From NCBI GenBank assembly GCA_016791005.1, contig JAEUNY010000129.1:1-59421 (forward strand): a stretch of DNA of 59,421 nt. The letters are read 5' to 3'. The position numbers were made by a program, and so were the translations under genes. Of the stretch, positions 1 to 8,436 are shown in pieces. Numbering within the stretch: position 1 is the first letter of the stretch; the number at the start of each line of letters is the position of its first letter. The notes beneath the pieces were generated by a model. It did not search any database. It was not told where the DNA came from and worked only from the letters and a program-made list of their open reading frames with translations. The DNA is from Zoogloeaceae bacterium (GTDB lineage Bacteria > Pseudomonadota > Gammaproteobacteria > Burkholderiales > Rhodocyclaceae).

Positions 1-588
1 GGCTGGCTGGCCACCTGCGGCCACGGCACCGCCCTGGCCCCGATCTACGCGGCCCACGCCGAAGGCGTGCCCTTGACGGTGTGGGTCAGCGAGACCCGGC
101 CCCGCAACCAGGGGCTCCTGACTGTCTGGGAACTTCGCGAATCCGGCGTTCCCTTCCGCCTCGTCGCCGACAACGCGGCAGGACACCTCCTCACTCAGGG
201 GGAGGTGGATCTGGTGATCACGGGGGCCGACCGGGTCGCCGCGAACGGCGACGCGGCCAACAAGGTCGGAACCTATCTCAAGGCGCTGGCCGCCAAAGAT
301 CGGGACGTGCCGTTCTACATCGCGGCGCCCGGGTCGACTCTGGATTTTTCTTGTCCCTCTGGAGCCGAGATTCCCATCGAGGATCGCGGCGCGGAAGAAG
401 TGCTGGCGATCCCGGGCCTCGCGCCCGGCGGGGAGCCGGGGGAAGTCCGCCTCGCCCCTGCGGGCACGCCGGTGGCCAATCCGGCTTTCGACGTGACCCC
501 GGCCCGCCTGATCACGGCGCTGATCACCGAGCGGGGCCTCGCCGCGCCGCACCGCCTGGGCGACCTCTACCCGGAGCACTGCGTATGA
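1..588 (+). CDS. mtnA: Methylthioribose-1-phosphate isomerase, C-terminal part (5' end outside window)
   Basis: This reading frame is open from base 1 and lacks its start, so about 195 C-terminal residues are visible. MtnA isomerises 5-methylthioribose-1-phosphate to 5-methylthioribulose-1-phosphate in methylthioadenosine (MTA) salvage. The TC-GHG segment near the left edge aligns with the catalytic cysteine region of the family. The motif [18 protein letters not shown] carries the catalytic aspartate, followed by [12 protein letters not shown], both diagnostic of MtnA. The stop codon overlaps the start of the downstream aldolase (ATGA), so the two are translationally coupled. The family assignment is confident. 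Related aIF-2B-like isomerases are the only real alternative. Confidence 0.93.
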   Translation, partial: GWLATCGHGTALAPIYAAHAEGVPLTVWVSETRPRNQGLLTVWELRESGVPFRLVADNAAGHLLTQGEVDLVITGADRVAANGDAANKVGTYLKALAAKDRDVPFYIAAPGSTLDFSCPSGAEIPIEDRGAEEVLAIPGLAPGGEPGEVRLAPAGTPVANPAFDVTPARLITALITERGLAAPHRLGDLYPEHCV

Positions 589-1238
589 CCGACGGCGAAC
601 TTCGGGATTCCCTCCTCGCCGCGGCCCGCGGCCTTTCCCGGGCCCGCCTCAACGTCGGGACTGCCGGCAACGCCAGCGTCCGCTGCCCGGAAGGCTTTCT
701 CATCACCCCCACCGGTATGGCGGCAGACCTCTGCCGGGCCGATGACCTCGTGGCGATGAACCTGGCCGGCGACGCCCAGGGCGCCCGCGCGCCCTCCAGC
801 GAGTGGCGTTTCCATCGCGACGTTTATCTTGCCCGCCCCGAGGCCGGCGCCATCCTCCACGCCCACGCCCCATTTGCCACCGCCCTGGCCTGCCAGGGCC
901 GAGACATCCCGCCTTTCCACTACATGATTGCGCGCTTTGGCGGGAGCACCCTTCGTTGCGCCCCCTACGCCACCTTCGGCACCCAGGCCCTCTCGGACCA
1001 CGCCCTTGCGGCCCTGGAGGGCCGCTGCGCCTGCCTGCTCGCCAATCATGGCATGCTGGTGTTCGGGCGGGATCCGATCCACGCCCTGGACCTGGCCATC
1101 GAATTCGAGGTCCTGTGCGAGCAGTACTGGCGGACCGCCCAACTCGGCCCGCCGCAGCTCCTCGGCGCCGCCGAAATGGCCGAAGTGCTGGAGAAATTCC
1201 GTCACTACGGCCAGCCCCAGCCCGGGAAGGCCCCCTAA
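585..1238 (+). CDS. Class II aldolase, FucA-like (probable 5-methylthioribulose-1-phosphate aldolase)
   Basis: This 217-residue protein is a zinc-dependent class II aldolase with strong resemblance to L-fuculose-phosphate aldolase. Visible segments include [22 protein letters not shown], the zinc-binding HAHAPF and [25 protein letters not shown] and a C-terminal LEKFRHYG. It starts inside the mtnA stop codon. In Rhodospirillum rubrum and some E. coli, an Ald2 enzyme of this type next to mtnA cleaves methylthioribulose-1-phosphate to DHAP and methylthioacetaldehyde. From the context I infer the same role here. The alternative is the dehydratase MtnB, a member of the same superfamily, but the FucA-like signature argues against it. 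Confidence 0.85.
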   Translation: MTDGELRDSLLAAARGLSRARLNVGTAGNASVRCPEGFLITPTGMAADLCRADDLVAMNLAGDAQGARAPSSEWRFHRDVYLARPEAGAILHAHAPFATALACQGRDIPPFHYMIARFGGSTLRCAPYATFGTQALSDHALAALEGRCACLLANHGMLVFGRDPIHALDLAIEFEVLCEQYWRTAQLGPPQLLGAAEMAEVLEKFRHYGQPQPGKAP

Positions 1239-1288
1239 CGTGGCCTGCCTGGCCCCCACCGTCCCCCGGCGAGGCGGCATCGGCGGCG

Positions 1289-1798
1289 CTAGAAGCGTTC
1301 GGTCTTGGGCTTGCTCCGCCGGAAAAGGCTCCCACCCCACTCGTCCGGCAGACGGATCTCGCCCTTGCGATCGAAGGGCAGGAATCCGAAGCTCCCGCTG
1401 CGCAGGCGACCATGGATGCGATACGGCAAGGCTTCCGGCCCGTTGGGGCCCCGCAGCAGACCTTGCAATTGATCGAGCAGCGCCGCGAGGTTGCTGACCC
1501 CCTCCACCTCCACCAGGGTGTCGTCCAACGCCCGGAGGGTGAACGGCCGGTGGCTTGTCCCGTGGGCGAAGGGCTCGCCGTTGAGCTCCACCTCGTAGGT
1601 CAAGGAGTCGACCTCGAGATCCCGGTTATTGGGGTTGGTCACCCGCAAGGTGAGCAGAAAGCGTTGCTCCACCAGCCCGCCCCCGACCAGACGGATGTCC
1701 GAGAGCGCCACCTTGGGCGCATCCAGCCCCAGGGTCAGGCCACCGCAACCGGTGAGCCACGCCGCGCCGACTGCCAGCAAAAAGCATCGACGCTTCAC
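1289..1798 (-). CDS. LEA type 2 (LEA14/WHy-like) lipoprotein
   Basis: This protein of about 169 residues begins with KRRCFLLAV and has a lipobox LTGC around residues 16-19, so it should be a lipidated envelope protein. The mature part has the LEA14 pattern: a segment like VALSDIRLVGGGLVEQRFLL, then LRVTNPNNRDLEVDSLTYEVELNG, typical of the WHy/LEA2 immunoglobulin-like fold. I chose the GTG at 1798 because it overlaps the upstream stop (GTGA) and gives an intact signal peptide. A longer in-frame extension has no signal peptide and would lie inside the upstream gene. Its role in the envelope is unknown. It is the last gene of a three-gene overlapping operon. Confidence 0.85.
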   Translation of the reverse strand: MKRRCFLLAVGAAWLTGCGGLTLGLDAPKVALSDIRLVGGGLVEQRFLLTLRVTNPNNRDLEVDSLTYEVELNGEPFAHGTSHRPFTLRALDDTLVEVEGVSNLAALLDQLQGLLRGPNGPEALPYRIHGRLRSGSFGFLPFDRKGEIRLPDEWGGSLFRRSKPKTERF

Positions 1799-2673
1799 GG
1801 CTGCTCCCTCGATTCGGCCTCCAGCACCCGCAACAGGGACGCCGTGTCGTCGCGGCCCCCGCCGAGCCCCATCAAGGCATTGAGTTGCTGCCAGACCTGG
1901 GCAGCCACGGGAAGCGGGCAACCCAGGGCCACCGCATCCTGAAGCACCAAGCCGAAATCCTTGTGGTGAAGGCGGGATTCGATGCCGGGCGCAAAGTCGC
2001 GGCGCACCATCCGATCCCCCATCACCTCCAACACCCGGCTGGCCGCCGACCCGCCCAGGAGCGCCGTTCGCACAGCGGCCAGATCCACACCGTTGGCCTG
2101 GGCAAGACTCATGGCTTCAGCGCAGGCCTCGATGGCCGCCACCATGATGAGCTGATTGCAGGCTTTGGCCACCTGCCCGGCCCCCGGAGGGCCGACGTGG
2201 ACCAGGGATTTTCCCAGGGCGCGCAGGAGGGGGCGCACCCGCTCGAGCACCTCAGCCTGTGCCCCTGCCATGATCGCCAGCGTCGCGTTGCGCGCCCCGG
2301 TCTCGCCACCGGACACCGGAGCATCAACCCAGCCCAGCCCCCGATCGGCATAGCGCGCCGCCAATCTCCGGGCCATGGCCGGCGCGATGGTACTCATATC
2401 CACGTGCACGCCCCCGGGCGGCAGGCCGGCCGCGAGCCCGGCCGGCCCGAAAGCCAGCCCTTCCACATCCGCGCTGGAGGTGACGATGGTGACCACCACG
2501 TCGCTGCGGGCGGCAAGTTCCGCCGGACTGCTGGAGACCACGAAGCCCTGGTCGGCCAGGGGCGCTGAGGCGGCCGGGTTGCGCGCCCAGACCGCCACCT
2601 CATGGCCGGCCGCGAGAAGGTGGCCAGCCATCGGCCGGCCCATCGCCCCGAGGCCAATCCAGCCAACCCTCAT
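1795..2673 (-). CDS. NAD(P)-dependent beta-hydroxyacid dehydrogenase (3-hydroxyisobutyrate dehydrogenase / tartronate semialdehyde reductase family)
   Basis: This 292-residue cytosolic oxidoreductase starts with the Rossmann motif GLGAMGRPMAG. It has the family substrate-binding segment DAPVSGGETGA near residue 120 and the catalytic lysine in GAGQVAKACNQ near residue 170. The family reduces or oxidises short beta-hydroxyacids such as tartronate semialdehyde or 3-hydroxyisobutyrate; which one cannot be told from sequence. Its ATG overlaps the stop of the upstream paralogue, and its stop overlaps the start of the lipoprotein gene, giving a tightly coupled operon. The two neighbouring dehydrogenases look like an old tandem duplication. 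Confidence 0.9.
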   Translation of the reverse strand: MRVGWIGLGAMGRPMAGHLLAAGHEVAVWARNPAASAPLADQGFVVSSSPAELAARSDVVVTIVTSSADVEGLAFGPAGLAAGLPPGGVHVDMSTIAPAMARRLAARYADRGLGWVDAPVSGGETGARNATLAIMAGAQAEVLERVRPLLRALGKSLVHVGPPGAGQVAKACNQLIMVAAIEACAEAMSLAQANGVDLAAVRTALLGGSAASRVLEVMGDRMVRRDFAPGIESRLHHKDFGLVLQDAVALGCPLPVAAQVWQQLNALMGLGGGRDDTASLLRVLEAESREQP

Positions 2674-3551
2674 TCCCCCGCCCCGCCGCTCATGCGCTCA
2701 AAGAGCTTGAGCATGGCAATCGAGTCCTCCTCGCCAAGGCCGCTCCCCACCATGGCATTGAACATTTGGGCCGTGGCGGCGGCTGACGGCAGGGCGAGCC
2801 CCAGACGGTGCGCCTCCTCCAGCACGATGCGCATGTCCTTTTGGTGCATCCAGGCCTTGAAACCAGGCTTGAAATTGCGATCCAACATGCGCTGACCGTG
2901 GTTCTCCAGAATGCGGCTGTAAGCGAAGCCGCCCAGCAGGGCTTCCCTCACCCGCGCCGGATCGACGCCGCTCTGGCGGGCAAAATTCAGCGCCTCCGCC
3001 ACCGCTGCCACCCCCACCCCGGTGAGGATCTGATTGCAGGCCTTGGCGACCTGACCGGCGCCGGGACCGCCCACCCAGGTGACGGTCTTGCCCATCGCCT
3101 GAAGGGCGGGCAGGGCGCGCTGGAAGGCGGCCTCGGAGCCCCCCACCATGATCGTCAAGGTGCCCGCGATGGCCCCCACCTCGCCGCCGGAAACCGGGGC
3201 GTCGAGCATCTCGATACCGCGCTCGGCCATGCCTTGAGAAATTTCCCTGGCCGCTGAAGGGGCGATGGTGCTCACGTCTACATAGACCAATCCCGGCCCC
3301 GCCCCGGCAGCGACCCCGTCGGGGCCGAGGGCCACTTGGGCGACGTCCGGCCCATCAGCCACGCAACTCACCACCACCTCGCTCACCCGGGCCACGTCAG
3401 CGGCGCTGGCACACTCGGCTGCCCCGCTCTCGACCAGCGGGCGGCGAGATTCTGCCCGCCGCGCCCAGACGGCGACCGAATAGCCGGCCTTGATGAGATT
3501 GAGGGCCATGGGGCGGCCCATGAGTCCCAGTCCGATAAATCCGATCTTCAT
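2670..3551 (-). CDS. NAD(P)-dependent beta-hydroxyacid dehydrogenase, 2-hydroxy-3-oxopropionate reductase-like
   Basis: This 293-residue protein is the first gene of the minus-strand operon and a paralogue of the next one. It carries GLGLMGRPMALNLI at the N terminus, DAPVSGGEVGAIAG in the middle and the catalytic-lysine motif GAGQVAKACNQILTG. Together these identify the GarR/MmsB/GlxR family. I start it at the ATG at 3551, where the Rossmann motif begins immediately; the frame stays open further upstream, but that stretch resembles no known domain. Tartronate semialdehyde (glyoxylate pathway) is the most common substrate of close family members, but this is inferred. Confidence 0.9.
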   Translation of the reverse strand: MKIGFIGLGLMGRPMALNLIKAGYSVAVWARRAESRRPLVESGAAECASAADVARVSEVVVSCVADGPDVAQVALGPDGVAAGAGPGLVYVDVSTIAPSAAREISQGMAERGIEMLDAPVSGGEVGAIAGTLTIMVGGSEAAFQRALPALQAMGKTVTWVGGPGAGQVAKACNQILTGVGVAAVAEALNFARQSGVDPARVREALLGGFAYSRILENHGQRMLDRNFKPGFKAWMHQKDMRIVLEEAHRLGLALPSAAATAQMFNAMVGSGLGEEDSIAMLKLFERMSGGAGE

Positions 3552-3725
3552 CGCTGATTTGCCCTTTCTTGCGCGCGCATGTCTGGGCAAAATTGTAGTC
3601 CCACACCATGGAGGGGGCGTGAAAACTGGGGACGGGTAATCCTCGACAAGAGAAAATCCCTTTCCCTCTGCATCAGGAAACGCTAAGCTTTCTCCAATAT
3701 ATTGCACTGCACAAAAGTTTCCTCC

Positions 3726-4646
3726 ATGAGATTCGCTCCCTACATCAAGGAAATCGGTCGGGGCGCCAAGGGCGCCGCCCCGCTGGGGGTGGATCAGGCC
3801 GAAGCGCTCTTCGGCGCCATGCTCGACGGCGAGGTCCCCGACCTGGAACTCGGGGCCATCGTGCTGTCCATGCGCATCAAGGGCGAGACTGCGGACGAGT
3901 TGCGGGGCTTCATGCAGGCGCTGCAGGTCCGCACCCCGCAACTGGAGATCCCTGCCGGCCCACGCTGTGTGGTCCTGCCCACCTATAACGGGGCTCGCCG
4001 CCAGCCCAATCTGATGCCGCTCCTGGCGTTGCTGCTGGTTCGCGAGGGCATACCTGTTCTAATTCAAGGGCGCCACGATTTCGAATCCCGCGTCAGCCCC
4101 TTTGAGTTGCTCGCGGCACTGGAAATCCTTCCCTGCGCCACACTTGCCGACGCGCAGGCCAGCCTGCACCTAGGCGGACTTGCCTGCGTCAAGCTGGACC
4201 TCCTGGTGCCAGGGCTAGATCGCCTCCTCGCCCTGCGCCCGCGTCTGGGGGTGCGCAACAGCGGTCACACTGTGGCCAAGTTGCTGGATCCTTGCGCCAG
4301 GCGCAGTGTTCGAGTGGTCGCGGTGACCCACCCGGAATACCTCGAGCGGATGCACGCTCATCTGTGCGCCGACCAAGGATCCGCCATGCTCCTGCGTGGA
4401 ACCGAAGGCGAGGCCTACGCCAATCCGCGCCGCCGTCCTCGGCTGGAGGGTTTTAATGGTGGTGAAGCCTTCATCCTGGCCGAGGCCGCCGAGGGTGGTG
4501 CGCCGCCCGCACCCGACCTGCCCGACAATCCGTCGATCCAGGATAACGTAGCCTGCATCCGCAAGATGCTCGCTGGAGATCTCCGCGTTCCCGAACCTAT
4601 CCAAACCCAGGTGATCGCGCTGAAGCGCCTAGCCTGTATGCCCTGA
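3726..4646 (+). CDS. ybiB: YbiB/TrpD2-family DNA-binding protein
   Basis: This 306-residue protein belongs to the TrpD2 family, structurally like anthranilate phosphoribosyltransferase but shown for E. coli YbiB to bind nucleic acid rather than act as an enzyme. The start MRFAPYIKEIGRG, the segment MRIKGETADELRGFMQAL, the PTYNGARRQPNLMPLLALLL stretch and GVRNSGHTVAKLL are typical. A frame extension to 3702 exists, but the ATG at 3726 matches the family N terminus. It is the first plus-strand gene ahead of nasA. Family members are often found beside nitrate-assimilation genes in betaproteobacteria, but a role in that pathway is only suggested by position. Confidence 0.88.
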   Translation: MRFAPYIKEIGRGAKGAAPLGVDQAEALFGAMLDGEVPDLELGAIVLSMRIKGETADELRGFMQALQVRTPQLEIPAGPRCVVLPTYNGARRQPNLMPLLALLLVREGIPVLIQGRHDFESRVSPFELLAALEILPCATLADAQASLHLGGLACVKLDLLVPGLDRLLALRPRLGVRNSGHTVAKLLDPCARRSVRVVAVTHPEYLERMHAHLCADQGSAMLLRGTEGEAYANPRRRPRLEGFNGGEAFILAEAAEGGAPPAPDLPDNPSIQDNVACIRKMLAGDLRVPEPIQTQVIALKRLACMP

Positions 4647-4689
4647 GCGGCCCACCCGCCGCTCGTTTCGAAGCCAGAAAAGGATAACC

Positions 4690-4902
4690 ATGGAAAAGAA
4701 GCCCGCCTCGCCCCAATTGCCCTGGATGGATCTCTGGCAATACAGCAGTGAATTGCCTTTGGTCCTCGCCTGGCCGGTAGCCCCCTTTTTGACCGGCAAG
4801 CTGCCCGACCCGACGGCCTGGACGAAGCTCATGTCCAGCTACGCTGAAATGCCCACCACCCTGGCCGCGACACTGGCTGGGCAGAAACCCGAAGAAAAAT
4901 GA
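4690..4902 (+). CDS. Small hypothetical protein (70 aa)
   Basis: A 70-residue ORF begins with MEKKPASPQLPWMDLWQ and is preceded by AAAAGGA at a good distance from the ATG. It has no signal peptide. A hydrophobic middle, LPLVLAWPVAPFLTGKLPD, is too proline-rich for a confident membrane helix. I do not recognise the family. It sits 43 bases after ybiB and just upstream of the NtrC-like and sigma-54 sites of nasA, so it is probably co-transcribed with ybiB. Support for coding comes from the ribosome binding site and the clean fit between its neighbours. Confidence 0.55.
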   Translation: MEKKPASPQLPWMDLWQYSSELPLVLAWPVAPFLTGKLPDPTAWTKLMSSYAEMPTTLAATLAGQKPEEK

Positions 4903-4913
4903 GCATCTGTTCG

Positions 4914-4928
4914 GCACCAGGGCGGTGC
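4914..4928. promoter_or_regulatory. NtrC-like binding dyad upstream of nasA
   Basis: GCACC and GGTGC are separated by five bases, the core of the NtrC consensus TGCACC-N5-GGTGCA. It lies about 100 bases upstream of the sigma-54 -24 element of nasA. A weaker half-site, GATGCACC, follows near 4943. The match is directly visible; binding is inferred. Confidence 0.6.
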
Positions 4929-5023
4929 GTCGGTCAGCGGCCGATGCACCGCACGCTGACCTGACTGCCCAATCGTTTTCCCCCGATCCCCTGATTTAGA
5001 GCCGTTCTCGGTGCATTGAAGCG

Positions 5024-5038
5024 CGGCACACTTCCTGC
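5024..5038 (+). promoter_or_regulatory. Sigma-54 promoter of nasA
   Basis: CGGCAC-N5-CTGC has the obligatory GG (5025-5026) and GC (5037-5038) separated by ten bases. The predicted transcript start is near 5050, leaving only about 16 bases of leader, enough for the AAGGAG ribosome site but not for an attenuator. It is paired with the NtrC-like dyad upstream. Confidence 0.65.
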
Positions 5039-5065
5039 TTATGCGGCTCCACCAAGGAGTTCAGC

Positions 5066-7804
5066 ATGGCAGAAACCCGTTCCACCTGTTGTTACTGCGG
5101 CGTCGGTTGCGGCGTCATCATCGAGCACCAAGACGGTCGTGTGACGGGCGTGCGGGGAGACCCGAGCCATCCCGCCAATTTTGGCCGCCTCTGCACTAAA
5201 GGTTCCACCCTCCACCTTTCCGCCAGCCCGGAGACTCTCGCCGTCCGCGCCCTCCAGCCGGAATTGCGCTTGTCACGGGAAACCCCCCGCGCCCGAGTCA
5301 GCTGGGACGCCGCGTTGGACCACGCAGCCCAGCGCTTCGCCGACATCATCCGGCAACATGGCCCCGACGCGGTGGCCGTGTACGGCGCCGGGCAGTTGCT
5401 CACCGAGGACTACTACGTCTTCAACAAGCTGGTGAAAGGCTTGATCGGCACCAACAACCTGGATACCAATTCCCGGTTGTGCATGTCGAGCGCAGTGGCG
5501 GGCTACAAGATGACCTTGGGGGCCGACGCCCCTCCGGCCAGCTACGAAGACATTGGCCTGACCGACTGCCTGTTCATCAGCGGCAGCAACACGGCCTTCG
5601 CCCACCCCATCGCTTTCCGCCGGGTCGAGGACGCCCGCAAGGCGAACCCGGCGATGAAGATGGTGGTGATCGACCCCCGTCGCACGGACACCGCCGAAGC
5701 CGCCGATCTGCACCTGGCTCTGCTCCCGGGGACCGACATCGCCCTGTGCAACGCCATGCTGCACGTCATGCTGTGGGAGGGTTGGGTCGATCGAGCGTAC
5801 ATCGAGGCCCACACCGAGGGCTTCGATGCCCTCAAGAAAATCGTGCGGGAATACACGCCCGCCATGGCCGCCAGCATCTGCGGCCTGGACAAAAAAGACA
5901 TCGAGCAGGCCGCGGAGTGGTTCGCGACCTCCAAGGCCACGCTTTCCATGTATTGCCAGGGCCTCAATCAATTCTCTTTCGGCAGCCACAACAACGCGGC
6001 CCTCATTAACCTCCACCTGGCCTCTGGCCAGATTGGCCGGCCTGGTGCCGGCCCTTTCTCTTTGACTGGTCAGCCCAATGCCATGGGCGGCCGGGAAGTC
6101 GGCGGACTGGCCAACCTGATCTCGGCGCACCGGGACATGGCCAACCCTACCCATCGCGCCGAAGTCGCTGCCCTCTGGGGCGTCGATCAGGTCCCGGACA
6201 AACCGGGAAAGAGCGCCGTGGAGCTGTTCCAGGCGCTGAAGTCTGGCGAGGTGAAGGCCGTCTGGATCGTCTGCACCAACCCGGCCCAGTCCTTACCGGA
6301 CCAGGCCTTGGTGCATGAGGCCCTCGCTGCCGCCGAATTCGTGATTGTCCAGGAGGCCTTCGCCCACACGGAGACCTGCCGCTACGCCGACCTGCTCCTT
6401 CCCGCCACCACATGGGGCGAGAAGGACGGAACGGTGACCAATTCGGAACGCCGCATCACGCGCGTTCTGTCCGCTGTGCCCGCGCCGGGCGAAGCCCGCC
6501 ACGATTGGGCGGTCGGGGTGGATTTCGCCCGGCGTCTGGGTGCCTTGCTCGGCAAAAAGGATTTGGCCGAGCGCATGTTCCCCTACACCACACCGGAATC
6601 GGTGTGGCTCGAACACCGGGAAAGCACCCGCGGCCGCGATCTCGACATCACCGGCCTTTCATACGGCCTCCTCGAGGAAGCGGGTCCCCAACAGTGGCCG
6701 TTCCCGGAAGGTGCCCAAACCGGCAAGGTGCGCCTCTACGAGGATGGCGTCTTCCCAACGCCGAGCGGCAAAGCGCGCTTTGTCGCTACCGAACATCGCT
6801 CCACGGCTGAATCCCCCAGCGCCCGCTACCCGTTGCATCTGATTACCGGGCGCCTGCGCGACCAGTGGCATGGCATGAGCCGAACCGGGCTGGTTGCGCG
6901 GCTGTACAGCCACGAGGCCGAACCGCTCCTCCACATGCATGCCGACGACATGGCGCGCCGCAGCCTGAAGGAGGGCGACCTTGTGACCGTGCGCGCCAAG
7001 CGTGGCGAGATCGTGCTGAAGGTGCTTGCCTCGTCGACCCTGCGTCCTGGCCAATGCTTCCTCCCCATGCACTGGGGCGCCAATGCCATGGCAGGGCTCG
7101 GGGCCAACACCCTCACGCCCCCGAACACCGACCCCTACTCCAAACAGCCGGAACTCAAGCACGCGGCTGTCCAGGTCGAGAAATTCACCGCTGGCGAGAC
7201 CCTGGTGGCCATGCGCCGCACCGGCTCGACCCCGGACGACAACGCTCTCGACCTGATGCAGCGCCTGCGCCCGCTCCTGGGACGCTTCCCCTACGCCAGC
7301 CTGACCCTGGCAGGTCGGGATCAATCGGTGGTGGTGCTCAAGGCCCGGGCGGAAACCCTCGATCCGGACATGCTGGCTGACCTCGATGGCCAATTGGGCC
7401 TTGACGACCCCACCCGCGTACTCTCCTACAAGGACGTGCGGCGGGACATCGCCAAACAGGCCTTGGTGGAAGATGATCGCTTGGTCGCCGTGCGCCTTGC
7501 TGGAGAAGCGCAGGCCTCGGACTGGCTCGCCGACCTCATGGTGCGGGGCGAGTCCGCCACGCCAGTGCGGCCCTGGCTCCTCGCGCCGGTCACCCAGCCG
7601 CCAGCCGGCAAGGGCACCCGGGGCAAGGTGATCTGCAACTGCTTCGATGTCTCCGAAGACGACATCGTGGCGGCTTTCCGCGCCGGTGAATCCCTGGATC
7701 AATTGCAGGCCCGCACCCGCTGCGGCACCAACTGCGGCTCCTGCCTGCCGGAACTCAAGCGTCTGGGCACCACCGCCGGCAATCTGCCGAAAGCCGCTGC
7801 ATAA
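5066..7804 (+). CDS. nasA: Assimilatory nitrate reductase, catalytic subunit
   Basis: This 912-residue molybdenum bis-MGD enzyme reduces nitrate to nitrite in the cytoplasm. The N terminus binds a [4Fe-4S] cluster through Cys8, Cys11, Cys15 and Cys43 (pattern C-x2-C-x3-C-x27-C). Cys139 in NSRLCMSSAV is the expected molybdenum ligand. The middle holds the molybdopterin domains, and the dinucleotide-binding domain contains LITGRLRDQWHGMSRTG. The last 60 or so residues are a BFD-like [2Fe-2S] domain, with CNC and later CGTNCGSC, as in NasA of Klebsiella; it receives electrons from a reductase partner. No dedicated NasB/NasC electron-transfer subunit is visible nearby. The start is supported by AAGGAG eight bases upstream. 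Confidence 0.96.
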   Translation: MAETRSTCCYCGVGCGVIIEHQDGRVTGVRGDPSHPANFGRLCTKGSTLHLSASPETLAVRALQPELRLSRETPRARVSWDAALDHAAQRFADIIRQHGPDAVAVYGAGQLLTEDYYVFNKLVKGLIGTNNLDTNSRLCMSSAVAGYKMTLGADAPPASYEDIGLTDCLFISGSNTAFAHPIAFRRVEDARKANPAMKMVVIDPRRTDTAEAADLHLALLPGTDIALCNAMLHVMLWEGWVDRAYIEAHTEGFDALKKIVREYTPAMAASICGLDKKDIEQAAEWFATSKATLSMYCQGLNQFSFGSHNNAALINLHLASGQIGRPGAGPFSLTGQPNAMGGREVGGLANLISAHRDMANPTHRAEVAALWGVDQVPDKPGKSAVELFQALKSGEVKAVWIVCTNPAQSLPDQALVHEALAAAEFVIVQEAFAHTETCRYADLLLPATTWGEKDGTVTNSERRITRVLSAVPAPGEARHDWAVGVDFARRLGALLGKKDLAERMFPYTTPESVWLEHRESTRGRDLDITGLSYGLLEEAGPQQWPFPEGAQTGKVRLYEDGVFPTPSGKARFVATEHRSTAESPSARYPLHLITGRLRDQWHGMSRTGLVARLYSHEAEPLLHMHADDMARRSLKEGDLVTVRAKRGEIVLKVLASSTLRPGQCFLPMHWGANAMAGLGANTLTPPNTDPYSKQPELKHAAVQVEKFTAGETLVAMRRTGSTPDDNALDLMQRLRPLLGRFPYASLTLAGRDQSVVVLKARAETLDPDMLADLDGQLGLDDPTRVLSYKDVRRDIAKQALVEDDRLVAVRLAGEAQASDWLADLMVRGESATPVRPWLLAPVTQPPAGKGTRGKVICNCFDVSEDDIVAAFRAGESLDQLQARTRCGTNCGSCLPELKRLGTTAGNLPKAAA

Positions 7805-7831
7805 GGGTTCTCACCCTCTAGCCTCCCTTCC

Positions 7832-7857
7832 ATGGGGCGCCTATCCGGGCGCCCCAT
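7832..7857. terminator. Strong hairpin after nasA
   Basis: ATGGGGCGCC and GGCGCCCCAT form a perfect 10-bp stem with a six-base loop, 27 bases after the nasA stop. It is followed on the plus strand by AATAAAA rather than a U-run, so it may act as a factor-assisted terminator or as a 3'-end protecting stem. Confidence 0.55.
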
Positions 7858-7894
7858 AATAAAATGGGGCTTGTTTCAACACCGCCCCGACCCC

Positions 7895-8398
7895 ATGTTG
7901 CCGTTTCTCAAGCGCCCCCGCCTCCCCTTCGCGACGCTCGCCCTGGTCTGCCTCGGGCTCATCTCCTTCGGCCTGTTCCTCCAGTACGCTGGCCACCTGG
8001 AGCCGTGCCCGATGTGCATCCTCCAGCGTTACGCCTTTTCCGGGGTGATCCTGGTAGCCCTCGCGGCGGCCCTCCATGGCTCGCGCCGCAGTGGCCCGCG
8101 GGTTTTCTATGGGTGCCTCCTGGTGCTCTTGAGCCTTGCGGGCGGGGGCGTTGCCGCCTGGCAGAGCTATATCCAGCGCTTCCCACCCAATCTTGCCGAA
8201 TGCGGCCCAAGTCTCAGCTACATGCTGGAAAGCTTCCCCCTGTCGTCCTCGCTGCCCATGATTTTTCGCGGTGCCGGGGATTGCACGGCCATCGACTGGA
8301 CCTTCCTCGGCCTGTCCATCGCCAACTGGTCCCTGCTGTCCTTCGCCCTGATCGCCATCGCCGCCGTCATCGCCATGATCCGGCGCCCCCTTCCCTGA
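7895..8398 (+). CDS. dsbB: Disulfide bond formation protein DsbB
   Basis: This 167-residue inner-membrane protein reoxidises DsbA and passes electrons to quinone. It has four hydrophobic segments. The first periplasmic loop carries the redox pair in EPCPMCILQRYAF. The second loop has AECGPSLSYMLESFP and the conserved MIFRGAGDC before an IDW motif. I chose the ATG at 7895 because it starts directly before the first membrane helix; the longer frame would begin inside the upstream hairpin. The length is normal. It is functionally unrelated to the nitrate genes on both sides and sits between two of their promoters. Confidence 0.94.
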   Translation: MLPFLKRPRLPFATLALVCLGLISFGLFLQYAGHLEPCPMCILQRYAFSGVILVALAAALHGSRRSGPRVFYGCLLVLLSLAGGGVAAWQSYIQRFPPNLAECGPSLSYMLESFPLSSSLPMIFRGAGDCTAIDWTFLGLSIANWSLLSFALIAIAAVIAMIRRPLP

Positions 8399-8419
8399 CG
8401 AGGTACCGATCGATCCCGG

Positions 8420-8436
8420 TGCATTAGGACGGTGCA
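8420..8436. promoter_or_regulatory. NtrC-like binding dyad upstream of nirB
   Basis: TGCATT-N5-GGTGCA closely matches the NtrC consensus TGCACC-N5-GGTGCA. Further GGTGCA/GGTGC half-sites occur at 8452 and 8486, and GCACC follows at 8499. The dyad lies about 190 bases upstream of the sigma-54 element, a distance normal for an enhancer. Apart from the other sites listed here, the 8399-8806 gap holds no convincing gene. Confidence 0.62.

Noticed and set aside
3552..3941. N-terminal extension of the first dehydrogenase
   Set aside because: The extension opposes the ybiB start, has no domain match, and the Rossmann motif begins right after the ATG at 3551.
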